A stretch of 64,000 nucleotides of DNA from Drechmeria coniospora (GCF_001625195.1 NC_054390.1:5739222-5803221); one strand, 5' to 3'; counted from the first letter of the stretch, positions 47,412 to 58,653 are shown. Notes: a model not told the origin generated them from the letters alone. A program made the numbers and translations.

Positions 47412-47977
47412 ATGACAACAATGGTGGCTATGCGGATGCGTTTGCGGATACCAGCCACTCGGCTGGGAAAGTCAGCCAGCGGTCTCGGCAGTGGTCGATT
47501 TTATAGCAATGCAGCAACAAAGCCAGCGATGAACAGAGGCGGCAACGGCAACACACCAGTCTCGGGGCGCGTAGCAGGCAGCCGTCGGCCTGCAGACACG
47601 ACGCAAGACAACGAAGGACGATGCGCGGCAGAAGCAGCAGTGGCGCGCGAAGCAGCCCTTCGGGCGGCACGCATCAGGCGGCAGGCCGAACGAAACGACA
47701 AGGAACTGCAGGATTCAAAGCGGAGACAGGATAATGAGAGCTATCAGCAGAGGTACAAAGTGGCGGCGAGGAGATGGCTGTCGTCCATTATTGCGCTGCC
47801 TATTCTGCTCGTGACGAGCTACTACCTGTTTGATCGATGTGAGCCTATATACCCCGGACAAGAGCTTCCTCACCCAAAGCGTCATACTAACGACAAAGGG
47901 CAGTGGTGCTGGGTCACGATCAAAAGGTCATGCCTAAAACTGTCCCAGCGGATCAAATGGACGAAACGGACGCCTGA
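47412..47977 (+). CDS. Conserved mitochondrial single-pass membrane protein, function unknown
   Basis: There are two exons, 47412-47838 and 47904-47977, encoding 166 residues. The N-terminus is Arg-rich and amphipathic with no acids (MRMRLRIPATRLGKS), a likely mitochondrial presequence that ends near GRFYSNAA. A charged Ala/Arg/Glu helix (AAEAAVAREAALRAARIRRQAE) follows, split here as VAREAALRAARIRRQ, then a membrane helix WLSSIIALPILLVTSYYLF near residue 121. The intron has a GTGAGC donor, a perfect TACTAAC branch and a GCAG acceptor. Spliced, the tail reads DRLVLGHDQKVMP and stops at 47977, matching relatives that end LVLG-E/H-x-K. Reading through the intron would give a longer artefactual tail to 48005. 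I know the family only as conserved in filamentous fungi. An inner-membrane location with a short C-terminal tail is inferred. Confidence 0.78.
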
Positions 47978-48715
47978 AACGACCCCAGAGTCGAGTGATG
48001 AATAAGCTTGGGTCCTGGAGGTATACGCGGTGCAGAAGGCGAGCAGGTCGAAGACGGACCAGGTGCAGGTCTCGACACTTCCTATCGGTACAATCATGCA
48101 CTACGGGTATCTGGACAACACAGTCTCCGAGGGAATGCGCCTCTTGTGGTCTCTCCATTTTGTCTACCATGAAGCAGGGGAGGCTACAACACCGGCATAG
48201 CATCAAGTTCATGTCATTTCCTGGGCATCGAATATATCTGTCACATCGAGAGCATTCTCGACCCCGTGGAGGAGATCTCGGTAGGTTGAACAGAGGCTCA
48301 TGGAACTTGACCATCTGGCGCATGCGAAGCAAATGGGCACTGGCCCATAGCAGGTTGGAGCAGACGGGATGGAACAAACTGCGGCCAGCGTTGCGCTATC
48401 CGTCTGAAGAGAGGGCTCTCGGTCGACAAAGTCTCATTCATCACAACAATGCCGCCGCACACACCATGACAACAAATCACAGCAGCGAAGTTGCAGCATG
48501 CCAGGAAAGGCATTGCCAGCAATAAATCTTCCATGTGACTCCTCCATCCACATATCTGTGTCATGAACGGCCATGAAGTTTGAGTAATAAAGTCCACGCC
48601 GACATGGCATCAGTCAGCACAAACATATCAAGGACTCGACGCAACGGTTGCCTCCTTCTCTAGACTACTCCATTGCTTTCCACGTTGGTGCCGCAAGTTT
48701 TGGATTGCGAGCGAG
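47978..48715. other. Intergenic between convergent genes
   Basis: Open frames on both strands overlap and show no family character. No repeat is noted. Confidence 0.55.
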
Positions 48716-49851
48716 TTAGATGCTGGTGAAACCTCCGTCGACGACGAGCCCAGCACCATGCATGAAGCTGCTCATTGGCGAGGCCAAAAAGACAATGCTG
48801 TCAGCGACTTCTTCGGGCATGGCCATGCGCTGCATGGGTGTCTGTGCCACATGCTCGTGGATCGGACTGTCGGCTGGGGCGCAGAGGGTGAGCGGCGTGG
48901 CGACGTATCCAGGGCAGATGGCATTGATGCGGATCTTGTCTGGGGCGTAGGCGTTGGCATCAGCCTTGGTGAATCCGAGGATGGCTGCGTGCACATTCTC
49001 TTCGTCAGTGTTATAAAAGTGGCAATATATTCATGACGCACCGTGTTTGGCTGCCGTGTATGCGCTCTGATACAGGGGGCTTCTGGGTGCAACCCAAGCC
49101 GTACATGGAGGCAACGTTGACAATGACTCCGCGTCCTCTCCTGCTACCGAAGTCCCTGCGAAGAGCAAACAGAATTATGTGACTAGAGAAGGAGACCGGG
49201 AGAGATTGAGGTAGATGGGGGTAGTTTGGAGAAGGTTGGTGACTGAAAGGCAATGAGAGGGTTAAAGAGGGAAGACAAGAGACAAAACGAGAACGACAAG
49301 TGATCATGGGCGACAAGAGACAAAGACTAAAAGGTGTGGAACGTACCCTTGGCTTTTAATGACGGAAAGCTCCTCCTTTTGGCACCTATAGACGCCGTTG
49401 AGATTGATGTCAATGACACGCTGCCATTCGGCTTCGTCAAGCTCATGCGTCAGAAGGGTCTTTCCGCCGACACCAGCGTTATTGACGGCAATGTCGAGAC
49501 GGCCAAACTTGGCGACAGCCTGAGAGACAGCCAATTGCACTTCTTCAGCCTTGCGGACGTCCATGTGAAGCGTCAGCGTCTCGACGTGGGGATATTGTTC
49601 CCTGAGCGCCTCAACGGATGCGTTGAGGGCGTCGAGGTTGACATCGGCGAGTGCGAGGCAGGAGACGCCATGCTTGGCAAAGGCGAGGGCCGTATACTTT
49701 CCGATACCTGGTCCGAGCTCGTGAGTCTTTGCTTGGATTTTGGAGGCAAATAGGTACACTTTGCCGGTATGTCAGGCTTACCGGAGGCGGCGCCGGTGAT
49801 GAATGCGGCACCCCGGAGGAGCGGATCTTCCATCTTCGTCCCGTCTCCCAT
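48716..49851 (-). CDS. Short-chain dehydrogenase/reductase with an apparent one-base frameshift
   Basis: There are four exons on the minus strand: 49782-49851, 49347-49707, 49042-49155 and 48716-48984. Classical SDR motifs are present: the cofactor loop TGAASGIG across intron 1, DVNLDALNASV after the second strand, LDIAVNNAG, catalytic Ser in VNVASMYG, Tyr and Lys in YTAAKH, and PGYVATPL. The C-terminus ends GGFTSI. The Asp at the end of the second strand suggests NAD(H) preference (inference). Exons 1-3 are in frame up to MYGLG, but YTAAK lies in the +1 frame. The shift falls at about 49075-49085, within or beside a run of five C (minus strand), and total exon length is one base over a multiple of three. 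It could be a sequencing error or a real disabling insertion between catalytic Ser and Tyr. Substrate cannot be told. Confidence 0.75.
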
Positions 49852-50938
49852 GATGTCGACACGAATACAACAGGTCCGGAGACGTATCAGTTTATCTTCC
49901 TTTCCACCTGAAAACTACAAAGCCCGGTAGTACAAGTTGAGGATGGGAGAGAAGGGACTGGCGGGGCTGACAACGGCGACCTGACAAGTGACACGAGCCG
50001 GGCCGAACATGTGCTTTACAATGTACTCCGTACACCATGCTACTTCACCAAGATGCATGACCCAAGCGAGTTCGAGTAGCTAATTACAGCACATGTACAT
50101 ATTCTTTGTACGTGCGCTCCGAGGGACGATGGCCTTCTCGAATTCCCTGCTATGCCTCGTTCACTTGTGCGCCAAGGCCACTCAACTCCATGGGCAATAT
50201 TTTAGAAAAACATTTCAGGAAGTCTTCATACCGATTATTTCTCAGACTGCATGGTATCATGCTAGTAACGCTTTCTTTCATAGTGTAGTATTATCGGATA
50301 GCCAGTATTCCCTCAAACGAAGTGCGTACGAAAAGCCTGGCGATCCATCTCTACCACGAATCACAACTGGTGTGCGGGAGTCAACGTGGCCAGGCATTAT
50401 TATTCCATTTTATTTACTTTTCCGACTCCAACATTCGTCGCTCTGCAATCGATGTATATACATGTACGGAGTACGGAGTATATATTAATACTGTGTTTAA
50501 TATAGCCCCAACGACCTGTGGTTTCTCTGTGGGTGGCGGACCCTTCTAACATGATGCTTCAAGCACGAAACATTAGAAGGTACTCGACATTCTGTCTGTC
50601 TACTGCAGCAGTTTACGGTTTTTACAAAACTCCGTGCTTACAAAAGCGTGTTTCTATGATACTAAGTAATATTATAGGTGCAAGTACTCCGTCAGTATGT
50701 TGTAGGTGTACTTAGTTGTATAAATTTTACAGCAAGTACTGTAATTCATAAATGTGTTAATTACAGTAATTGCACAATACTTGTGACTGTGCGGGAGAAC
50801 TCGATATGAGTGGTTGGTTCGTGCTCCACCCTCAACACACCCAGCTCCCCGCCTATTGTTCTATTTTTTTCCTTTCCATCCTTGCTCTCCAACCTGCTTC
50901 CTTCAACTTCTGCTCAAGCTCCCACCTCCAGCCGCGCA
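49852..50938. other. Intergenic, SDR promoter and GTAC words
   Basis: Scattered TACTCCGTA words occur near 50020-50030, 50465-50480 and 50680-50690. Stretches near 50640-50780 are A+T-rich. The last 100 bases are C/T-rich and lead to the candidate start at 50939. Confidence 0.55.
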
Positions 50939-51234
50939 ATGAGTGCTTACAACTTGTAAGTTGCATTCCCTTTGCACACACCGTCGTTTCTTTCCGTTTG
51001 ATCTCGCATGATGAATTATGTTGTTTCTACAACCCTACCAATATCTACAGGAAGAGCCGTCTGAGACGCCCCTATGCTTTGCCCCGGCTTGAAGCTGGCC
51101 TCGAGTTGATCCCGCCGCTACCAACACCCGGTTGTGTCCTTCCCGCATCGTCATATGCAGGTGCCAGCTGGGTGGGCGTTGAGGATCCTCGAGCGTCGGC
51201 CTGCTGGTGGCGGCGAGGGGAGTGGTGCTTATAA
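50939..51234 (+). CDS. Candidate small protein, 66 residues, unrecognised
   Basis: The proposed exons are 50939-50955 and 51051-51234. The ATG follows a strong C/T-rich leader in a CGCAATG context, and a GTAAGT donor appears 17 bases later. The acceptor is TCTACAG at 51050. The joined length is a multiple of three. The product begins MSAYNL and ends in a Trp/Arg/Cys tail. It matches no family I know; CYSTM-type small proteins start similarly but have a Cys-rich end not seen here. An antisense frame (51072-51272, starting MADKKDL) is equally open, so the strand is not settled. Early introns just after the start are common in highly expressed small fungal genes, which is the main support. Confidence 0.3.
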
Positions 51235-51546
51235 ACTGGGTTTCTGATATCGAGATCTTTCTTGTCTGCCATTTGGCGTTGCTCTCTCGTTCATCCCATG
51301 CATGCGCTCAATGAATATTGGTGCTGACCATGTCCAGATAGTTAGGTCTGAATATCCACATTTGCCGCACGAGATTCGTTCTCGTGTCGCGGCATTTGTT
51401 ACCTTTCAAAAACCAAAACGAGATAGTTGTATCCTGGTCAATGTATACATGTTCCACTAGGATACCTTCGATCAACTCCGCCGCGTGCCAAACCGCCGTG
51501 CTATCCATCCATAGGCCGTGCTGTGCGACTTAGGGGTGCATGCCCA
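51235..51546. other. Intergenic, MPH1 3' flank
   Basis: About 310 bases of 3' flank of MPH1 and of the small candidate gene. I see no gene here. Confidence 0.5.
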
Positions 51547-54500
51547 CTACGCGTCGCTGTCGCCGTCGCTGTCCAACAGTTGACGCCTGGCCCGAGCCGT
51601 TCGAGCCGTTCGAGCCGTAATATTCGCCGATTCGGCCTCCGAGTCACCATCGATGCCGCCTTGTCTGCTATTCTGCGTCGTGCCCATCAACGTCTCGACG
51701 TCCGGAATCCCCTCGCTGTCCTGTGTCGCGGAGAAATGGGTGGGCACAAAGAATGGCTCGTCTTGTTGCCGCAGATGTGTTCTTTGGCTTGACGGAGAAG
51801 CGGCCAACGTAGTCTGCGAGTTCATCATGCTCGAGGTTGCCTGGTTGTCGGCCACGACAAAATCTTGCAGATCCGATCCGTCGTCCGAACCGCTGCTTTC
51901 CATCATGTCGCTGTCTCGCACGCAATCATCGCCCAACTCGTCGCTGTTGATTCCGCCCTTGCCATATCTGCCCTGGGCCTTTCCACCCTTCGGAGGTCTG
52001 CGCCGCCCTTTGAGTCGTTTTGGCAAGCCAGGCTCGTCCGTCTCCTCATCATCTCCATCCGTGTCCTCCACATCTTCCTCTCGAGGTGGACGCAAGGGAG
52101 CTGTGCCGTCGGCCGTCTTCCTTTTCTTCCGTTTCGGCTCATCTTCAGAATCGCGACCACGAGAACGAGCATGCGGTGGTGCTCGCTTCCCGGTCATGTG
52201 GACTTGCCTCTCGTCCCCTCCTCTCGAACCATGCTCGGTCTCCTCTTCCCCATCAGAGTTCACAAACGGCTTGGCCGGTACCTCCAGGTAGTTGCTGCTG
52301 TCGACCGTCCGGCAAGGCCTCAACAGCCCGTCAGGCGTTGTGCCCATTCTGCCGAAAGCTTGCACGCATCGCTTTGTAAATTGGCCGTGCTTCACGTTAA
52401 CGACCGGTTGAAGCGTCCTCTGCAGCTTAGGGTATGCCGCCAGGTTGGGCATGGACGCCTCCTCAACCACGCTGTGATTGAATGGCAAATCTCGGTAAGA
52501 GCGGTCCAACTCCAGCGTTTGTTCTTGCGTGAGCACGACGCTCCTCAACTCAGGTACATCCACAACGTCGTCCAGTTCGCTGTTTCGCTGCGGCTCCGCC
52601 TTCCTGGCTTTCTTTCCCGTGCCCATGAAATGCGACAGTGTCTGGAAGCCAGTCTCCACTCCATCCGGCATGTGAAACTTCTTCGGTGGCTTCTTCTTCC
52701 CAGCTGGCACTCGCCGCTTCTTGGGCTCCGGCAGCGAATTATCTTGGGTATTTTCCACCGGTATATCGACTTGTCGTTTGTCTACCTCGGGGCGAATGTC
52801 TCGAGGAACGATGCGCTTCGAATGCTCTCGTGGGAATTCGAAGCGGCTCCCTTCACAGATGAGCTGTTGCATCTTCTCATAGCTATCCTTGGACTTGGCA
52901 AACTGATCTTCTTCCTTGCCCTTCATCAGGAGCAGGACAATCTGCCCGGCTCGTTTTCGGCCGGTCCGACCCATCCGCTGCAGCATTCGAATCGGGGACG
53001 CCGACGCGTCGTAGCAGACGATTAGATCGACTTGGCCAATGTCAAGTCCTTCTTCGCCAATAGACGTGGCGACCAAGACGTTAAACTCGCCCTTCTTGAA
53101 CTTGTCAATCGTCGCAATCTGTTGCGCCTGCTTCATGCCCTCTCCTCGTTTGCCGTCGGCCTGACCGACGAAGACGCTTGCTTTGATGAGTGGCCTGTGC
53201 TTGTTGAACATGCGAACAATGTCTTCCGCGGAATCTCGGTACTCGCTGAATACAATGACTCGCGTTCCTGAGCCCTCGCCCCGATCCATGAAATGGTTCA
53301 AGACGCAGTCCGCTAACGCCGTCAGCTTCGGGTGCCCGACGAAGCCGTCCGTCTTGAGCCAGGTGCAAATTTTCTTCATCATGTCCTGAAAGCTCGGGTG
53401 CTCGACGAGTTGTCGCTTATATTTCGATCCCTTGTCTCCCCTTCCTTCCTGTTCACTGCGGAAGTCGACGAGGTTGTCATAGAAGGGCTTGATGCCGTGA
53501 TAGTTTAGCAGCTTTATTGAATGAGCCAGGCTCGTAAGGACGCCGAAGATTGCTCTCATCATAAACTGGATGCCTTGGTTGGCAGTATGCCCGCGCGTTG
53601 CGAACCATTCCCGCTGTGTCTGCATTAGGCCGTACGCAGTAAGTGCCATTGGGTTTCGTCCATAGTATATGTTTTGGGCGCTCAGCTTGTCGACCAGAGG
53701 CTTCAGCGCCTCCGTGAAGAGCTCGCTAACAAGGTTCATTTCATCTGACGGTTCGAGGACCATCTGGTCAATGTTTCTCTGGTGGACGTACTGCTGAATG
53801 TCGATGGAATCCTCCGTCCGGATCTCACAGTGGGAAATGCCAAGGTTGTCGAGGATCTCCTGGACGGTCTCTACCTTGGAGCCTGGGGTTGCAGTCAAAG
53901 CCAGCACGCGGAAGCTTGTTGAGAATCGACGGATGAGTTTGGTGACTTTTGCGTACGCATACTCTCCGACGGCACGATGAGCCTCGTCAATGACCATGAG
54001 CACGATGCTCTTTGGATCGGCATAACCATGTGAGAGGTCGTTGAGGAGTGTCTGCGGTGTCATGAAGAAGACGCGCTTCGTTGCCCATTCATCCACTCGC
54101 AAGGCTGGCGGGATGTCTCCCGTGAGGAGGGTGGTTTCGGACCGGGGGATGCCAGCTATATGGTAGCACGCGTCAATCTGCTGTGCCACGAGCGGCTTCG
54201 TTGGCGCCACAAAGACAATCTTTGCCGATTTCGTCCATCTGTGAAAGTTCAGCATGACTGTGGCGGCAATAAAGGTTTTCCCAAGGCCAGTAGGCAACGC
54301 TACGAGCGTGTTGTTGAACAGTGCATTCTTGACGATACTGAACTGATAGTCTCGAATGGTGCCGAGGTTGGTTGGGAACACCCAAGTCTTCATGGCCTCA
54401 AGGTCAAGCTCGTGATGGCTAGGCTCCTCACGCGCTTGGTCTCCCCTATAAACTCTTGCACCGGCTGGTTGAGACGATTGTGTGGGCCCCTCCAATGCGT

Positions 54501-54855
54501 CAGTTCCCCAGAGTGTTGTCTGTCGGTATGTCGAGGAATTGGCACGGGTAAGCCCAGTGCGCGCTGATGGCCGATTGGATTCTTGCATCCATCCTGCTGA
54601 AACTCGTGCGGGAACCTGTCGCTCAGGTTCAGCGCAGAAGTCACCGGATGACAAGCCGTCGAGCACCAACGAGGCGACGGCCGCGGTGGCAGGTTTGGGA
54701 TGTGCAATCTGCTGGGTAGCATTCGCCCCTAGTGTAGACTTCTTCTGTGTCCCTGGCTTCTTGAAAATACCTGAATCAACTTGATCAAAGGCCGAGAGGA
54801 AATCTTGGTCATCAATGTCGTCGTCAAACTCATCGTCAAACTCATCGTTGGCCAT
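51547..54855 (-). CDS. MPH1/FANCM-type ATP-dependent DNA helicase
   Basis: A single exon encodes 1102 residues from the ATG at 54855 (MANDEFDDEFDDD); the frame is open a little further upstream without an ATG. Helicase motifs in order: the Q-like lead-in IRDYQFSIV near 167, Walker A PTGLGKT near 188, motif Ia APTKPLVA, DEAH near 290, TATPG near 327, an MPH1-type helical insert with QREWFATRG and FGVLTSLAHSIKLL, then motif IV RVIVFSEYRDSAEDI, motif V LVATSIGEEGLDIG, and motif VI QRMGRTGRKR. The C-terminal 400 residues are disordered, acidic and basic in turn (KKRRVPAGKKKPPKKF). Mph1 is a 3'-5' helicase that unwinds D-loops and remodels stalled forks in error-free bypass and crossover control. 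No nuclease domain follows, as in fungal members. It is divergent from MEX67 with a 1-kb shared promoter. Confidence 0.96.
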   Translation of the reverse strand: MANDEFDDEFDDDIDDQDFLSAFDQVDSGIFKKPGTQKKSTLGANATQQIAHPKPATAAVASLVLDGLSSGDFCAEPERQVPARVSAGWMQESNRPSARTGLTRANSSTYRQTTLWGTDALEGPTQSSQPAGARVYRGDQAREEPSHHELDLEAMKTWVFPTNLGTIRDYQFSIVKNALFNNTLVALPTGLGKTFIAATVMLNFHRWTKSAKIVFVAPTKPLVAQQIDACYHIAGIPRSETTLLTGDIPPALRVDEWATKRVFFMTPQTLLNDLSHGYADPKSIVLMVIDEAHRAVGEYAYAKVTKLIRRFSTSFRVLALTATPGSKVETVQEILDNLGISHCEIRTEDSIDIQQYVHQRNIDQMVLEPSDEMNLVSELFTEALKPLVDKLSAQNIYYGRNPMALTAYGLMQTQREWFATRGHTANQGIQFMMRAIFGVLTSLAHSIKLLNYHGIKPFYDNLVDFRSEQEGRGDKGSKYKRQLVEHPSFQDMMKKICTWLKTDGFVGHPKLTALADCVLNHFMDRGEGSGTRVIVFSEYRDSAEDIVRMFNKHRPLIKASVFVGQADGKRGEGMKQAQQIATIDKFKKGEFNVLVATSIGEEGLDIGQVDLIVCYDASASPIRMLQRMGRTGRKRAGQIVLLLMKGKEEDQFAKSKDSYEKMQQLICEGSRFEFPREHSKRIVPRDIRPEVDKRQVDIPVENTQDNSLPEPKKRRVPAGKKKPPKKFHMPDGVETGFQTLSHFMGTGKKARKAEPQRNSELDDVVDVPELRSVVLTQEQTLELDRSYRDLPFNHSVVEEASMPNLAAYPKLQRTLQPVVNVKHGQFTKRCVQAFGRMGTTPDGLLRPCRTVDSSNYLEVPAKPFVNSDGEEETEHGSRGGDERQVHMTGKRAPPHARSRGRDSEDEPKRKKRKTADGTAPLRPPREEDVEDTDGDDEETDEPGLPKRLKGRRRPPKGGKAQGRYGKGGINSDELGDDCVRDSDMMESSGSDDGSDLQDFVVADNQATSSMMNSQTTLAASPSSQRTHLRQQDEPFFVPTHFSATQDSEGIPDVETLMGTTQNSRQGGIDGDSEAESANITARTARTARARRQLLDSDGDSDA

Positions 54856-55873
54856 GGCGGAGAATGGAGGCTGCTCCCAAGAGGATCCCGGTGACAAGGC
54901 CGTACCGGAAGTTCGAGGTATGATTTCGCATCTCTCTGGCGCAAATTTCAGCCGGCAGAATCAGGGGAGATGGCAGGCAGTTGCAGTTTTGATACTGCAA
55001 ACGCGCTGGTGGTCATAGCTACCATCCACTCTACGCGCGGACGTGGTTGGGCCAGCACCGCAATGCGATGGTTGAGACACGAAAGAGATGCCCTGTCACG
55101 TGAGCAATCAGTTCAGCAAACCTTCTTCCGTCATTCGCGGACCAACCTATTCTATTTCCAGCATATTGAGCACGGAAAATTACATAGGATTATAAGTTTA
55201 ATAAATAATTTCAATTCACTTTTTGTATTTATTCTCTGCTGATAGGAAGCAGTGAGTCAACAGCAGCAGCAACAAGGCATCGGGTGACTTGCCAGAGTAA
55301 AGTGGGGCTTTGCGTTGCTCGGAAAACGTCACCCAACATTAGTACATTGGCTTTTGACTGCAAAGCCAGTCTTGGTTCCGTCTCCATCCTTCTTCACGCA
55401 AACAACACAACGATAATCATTCTGCGCCACACGCGCTGCTGCGTCAAGCACCAAAAAAGAGACGGATTTGAGCAGAATCGCTCCTTGTCTGCTACCTGGA
55501 GTGTCCGCTCGTTCCGGTATCATCCTCGACTAGCCGTCGTTCAATCTTCGTGCAAGGCCTTCCTCGTTCACACCACGAAGCACCGCGAGGATGCTCATGT
55601 CCGCCTTTGAGCAATCTCATTAAGTCGCCGGATCCCTCGTCCGTCGAAGAATATAAGCGACCAGCAAAGCAAACCGACATCCACTGAGGAGGCAGTAACA
55701 CACACCCCGGTTCGAGCTTGCTGGTCAATCTTGCAAGCACGACTCGCTCACGCCCTATCTGCTCTGCTCTGCGCTGCACTGCGCTGCATCGTACTTTTGT
55801 GCCACTTTTGCAACAGCTCTCACTCGGCAGGTGGATATCGAAGAAGCTTTTGGTCCAACAAACAACAACAGCC
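54856..55873. other. Divergent promoter region between MPH1 and MEX67
   Basis: An A+T-rich patch near 55140-55240 is followed by a C/T-rich leader before MEX67. A CAGCAGCAGCAGCAACA stretch lies near 55260. No exon is recognised. Confidence 0.6.
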
Positions 55874-58075
55874 ATGGCACCACGCGGACCCAGAGCCTCC
55901 AGGCCCGGTCGTGATGCCAGAGGTGGCTCCGCAAAGCCTAGCTCGAGGGGCGGCATTCAGAAGCGCAAGGGTGCAACCAAAATCGACGGCGACGGAGATC
56001 TGGACATGGACACGGCGGCCAAGCGGGCCAGAACAAATGCTGAGTCGAGCGCGCCGAGAGCCAGGCAGTCTGCACGTCCCGCAACGAGCCGAAACCCGCG
56101 AGGCGCCTCTAGGGTGTCCCAAAACATCGTCAGGCACCTGAAGGACGTCGACTCTTCCACTCTCTCCTCCCGAATTTCGGATCCGGCGACGACGAGGTCA
56201 GCCAGAGGCAGAGGAAGGGCCACCGACCTGACCTACCTACGTGTCCGCGGCCTGAAGCAGAGCAAAGCGGCAAGAAATCAAGACGGGGGGCTAAGCGATC
56301 TGCTCAGTTTCCTGGAGAGAAAGGCGTCCTCATTCGCTGGCGGACAACATTCTCGATCTGTCATGATTCGAAGGGTAAGTCCACGTGATGACAACTTTCA
56401 GGGCGTCGACGCACCGAAATATACTAGTTATACTTTCAGCAGTTCGAACGAGTTCGTGCCTCGGATTTTTCTGAAATGAACAGAGTCCACGACTCCCTCC
56501 CCGCGTTGTCCGCACTTCCGCAACGTTGCTAACGGACCTTAGTCACACGCTGCTGGCGATTACGTCTTCATCGGAGCTAGCAAAGACGATGCGGATGAGC
56601 TTATCAAGCTTAACTCGTTTACTTTTGCCGGAACGCAGCTTGAGATTGTCGAATCCAACGACAGCGTTCCGCATGCCAACAAGGCTACCGAATCCAAGGA
56701 AACACAGGAGCTGAGGGCGAAGCTGCAGTCAATCCTCAGCCAACGATACATTGGCGCAAGCAAGCTGCTCAAGCTCGACGCGCTATCCACGGACGCGGAG
56801 CTGGTGACGCTTGGCATGTTCCAGAGCCGTGACAGGGCGCTCAAGACCTTCAAGGGGCTCATGGCCATATGCGATAGTCTGTTCAAGACGCTTGCGGAGA
56901 AGAAGGAAGCCGTCGAAAGCATCAGCCTTGCCAACAACAGCATCGATGACATCTCGCAAGTCGAGACGGTGGCAACCACGTTTCCGCAGCTAAAGAATCT
57001 CGACTTGAGCGGCAACCAGATAGCCAGCATGCAGGCCATGGACTGCTGGAAGGGAAAATTCAGAGAACTAGTCACCATCTACATGGCCGGCAACCCCATC
57101 GAGACTGCCGACACCAACTGCCACGCCACCCTTCTGCAATGGTTCCCGAAGCTGCAAAACATTAACGGTACAGAAGTACGCACGGCGGAGCAGATTGCCG
57201 AGCTCGAGGCCTCGTTGAAACCAAAGCCAATCCCGCAGAGCGGACCGGACTTTCGCGACGTCAACGGCATCGGGGAGAACTTTCTCTTGGAGTTCTTCAC
57301 GTCGTACGACGGTGATCGGCAAGCTTTGGCGTCCCGACTTTACGACGACGACAGCCAATTCTCGGTCGCAATCGATACGCAATCGGTTAGAGACTCGAAT
57401 GCGCCCGCACCGCTGCCGTGGGCTTCCTACATCAAAGTCTCGAGGAACCTGATCAAGATCACTCATCAGAACGCCCGCGTGCAGCGACTCTTCAAAGGCG
57501 CCAGTGTCATCCACGAACTGTGGAAGAGTCTTCCGCTCACAAAGCACCCCAACATCAAGGAGGACCTGAGCAAGTACATAATGGATTGCCATCCCCTTCC
57601 GGGCTTGGCCGATCCCAACGGGCAAGCACGGGTGGGGGTTGATGGCTTGATCATTGCCGTCCACGGAGAGTTTGACGAATACGATCAGAGATCCGGAACG
57701 ACGGGCAAGAGAAGCTTCTCACGCACATTCGTCCTCGGCCCTGGGCACGCCAGCAGAGGGCCGATCCGCGTGGTGAGCGACATGCTCTCCCTGAGAGCGT
57801 ACAGTGCCCTCCCGAACGTCTTTGCCGCGCCGGCCGCCGCGCCGGTGCCGGCGGTGAACGACCAACACCAGACCTTGATCGCCGAGCTTTCAAGGCAAAC
57901 GGGCATGGTGCCGGAGTACTCGGAGATGTGCTTGTCGCAGGTCGAATGGCAGTTTGACAAGGCACTGGTCATCTTCAACGAGAAAAAGGTTCGTCCCTGC
58001 GAAGCGGGGAAGCATGATCAAACCACTGACGGACATTTGCAGGCGTCGCTGCCGGCCGAGGCTTTTGCTCCTTGA
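55874..58075 (+). CDS. mRNA export receptor MEX67 (NXF1/TAP)
   Basis: There are three exons, 55874-56374, 56543-57988 and 58043-58075, encoding 659 residues. The N-terminus is Arg/Gly/Ser-rich with a likely nuclear signal (IQKRKGATK, AAKRARTN). An RRM-like fold lies about residues 110-215, ending in FTFAGTQLEIVES. Leucine-rich repeats near 290-390 include SLANNSIDDISQ and NLDLSGNQIASM. The NTF2-like domain begins at NFLLEFFTSYDGDRQAL near 413 and contains KITHQNARVQRLFKG and GLIIAVHGEF. The UBA-like TAP-C domain at the end (SRQTGMVPEYSEMCL, ALVIFNEKKASLPAEAF) binds FG nucleoporins. With Mtr2 it carries mRNPs through nuclear pores. Intron 2 is 54 nt with a GTTCGT donor, CTGAC branch and TTGCAG acceptor. 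It could be read through without a stop, but removal restores the conserved C-terminus. Confidence 0.95.
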
Positions 58076-58653
58076 TGTCTCGCCGGGCCAAGGCATGGGT
58101 TGACGGGCGACAAGGATGGATGGCGAAGCGGGTTCGCGGATGTCGACGATTTCCACATTCGGTGGCTGGGTATGTCTGGTTACGCCACGATGCGACTGGG
58201 AGGAAGAGACGACAACTAGAGGCCTAGCGGGGTAGTGCGGTTTCTGAAGGCTGCATTGGGGATGGGTTCATAGAGAATGGGCAGGCAACTGCAAGGAATG
58301 GCCGACATCAGATTACACGCCGCACGATAAGAGCTAGGTTACCTGTGCTTGAGAGATGTGCGGATAGAGAGTACATGATCAAGAATGAAAGCAAGAACAG
58401 ATGAGATGGCAAGGGCAACGAGGCTCGCCAGGCGAGATACAACGCTGGACAAGGTGCCAATCGGTTGCTTGCGAGAAGCGGCTGGAAGATTGGTTGAGCT
58501 TGAGAACCGCGAACATTGCTCCGTACGTGGTCATGTCTTGAAAAGAAACAATGGCTTGCTTTGCCGCCAACCCCATCACTCACTCGTGTGTGGCGCGATT
58601 CGGAGTCTGGATGCTGGCTGCCGTGCCGCGGCTTCTCCGGGGGGGGAGCTTGC

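Noticed and set aside
47839..48005. Read-through C-terminus of the mitochondrial protein
   Set aside because: A GTGAGC donor, TACTAAC branch and GCAG acceptor define an intron, and the spliced tail is the conserved one.
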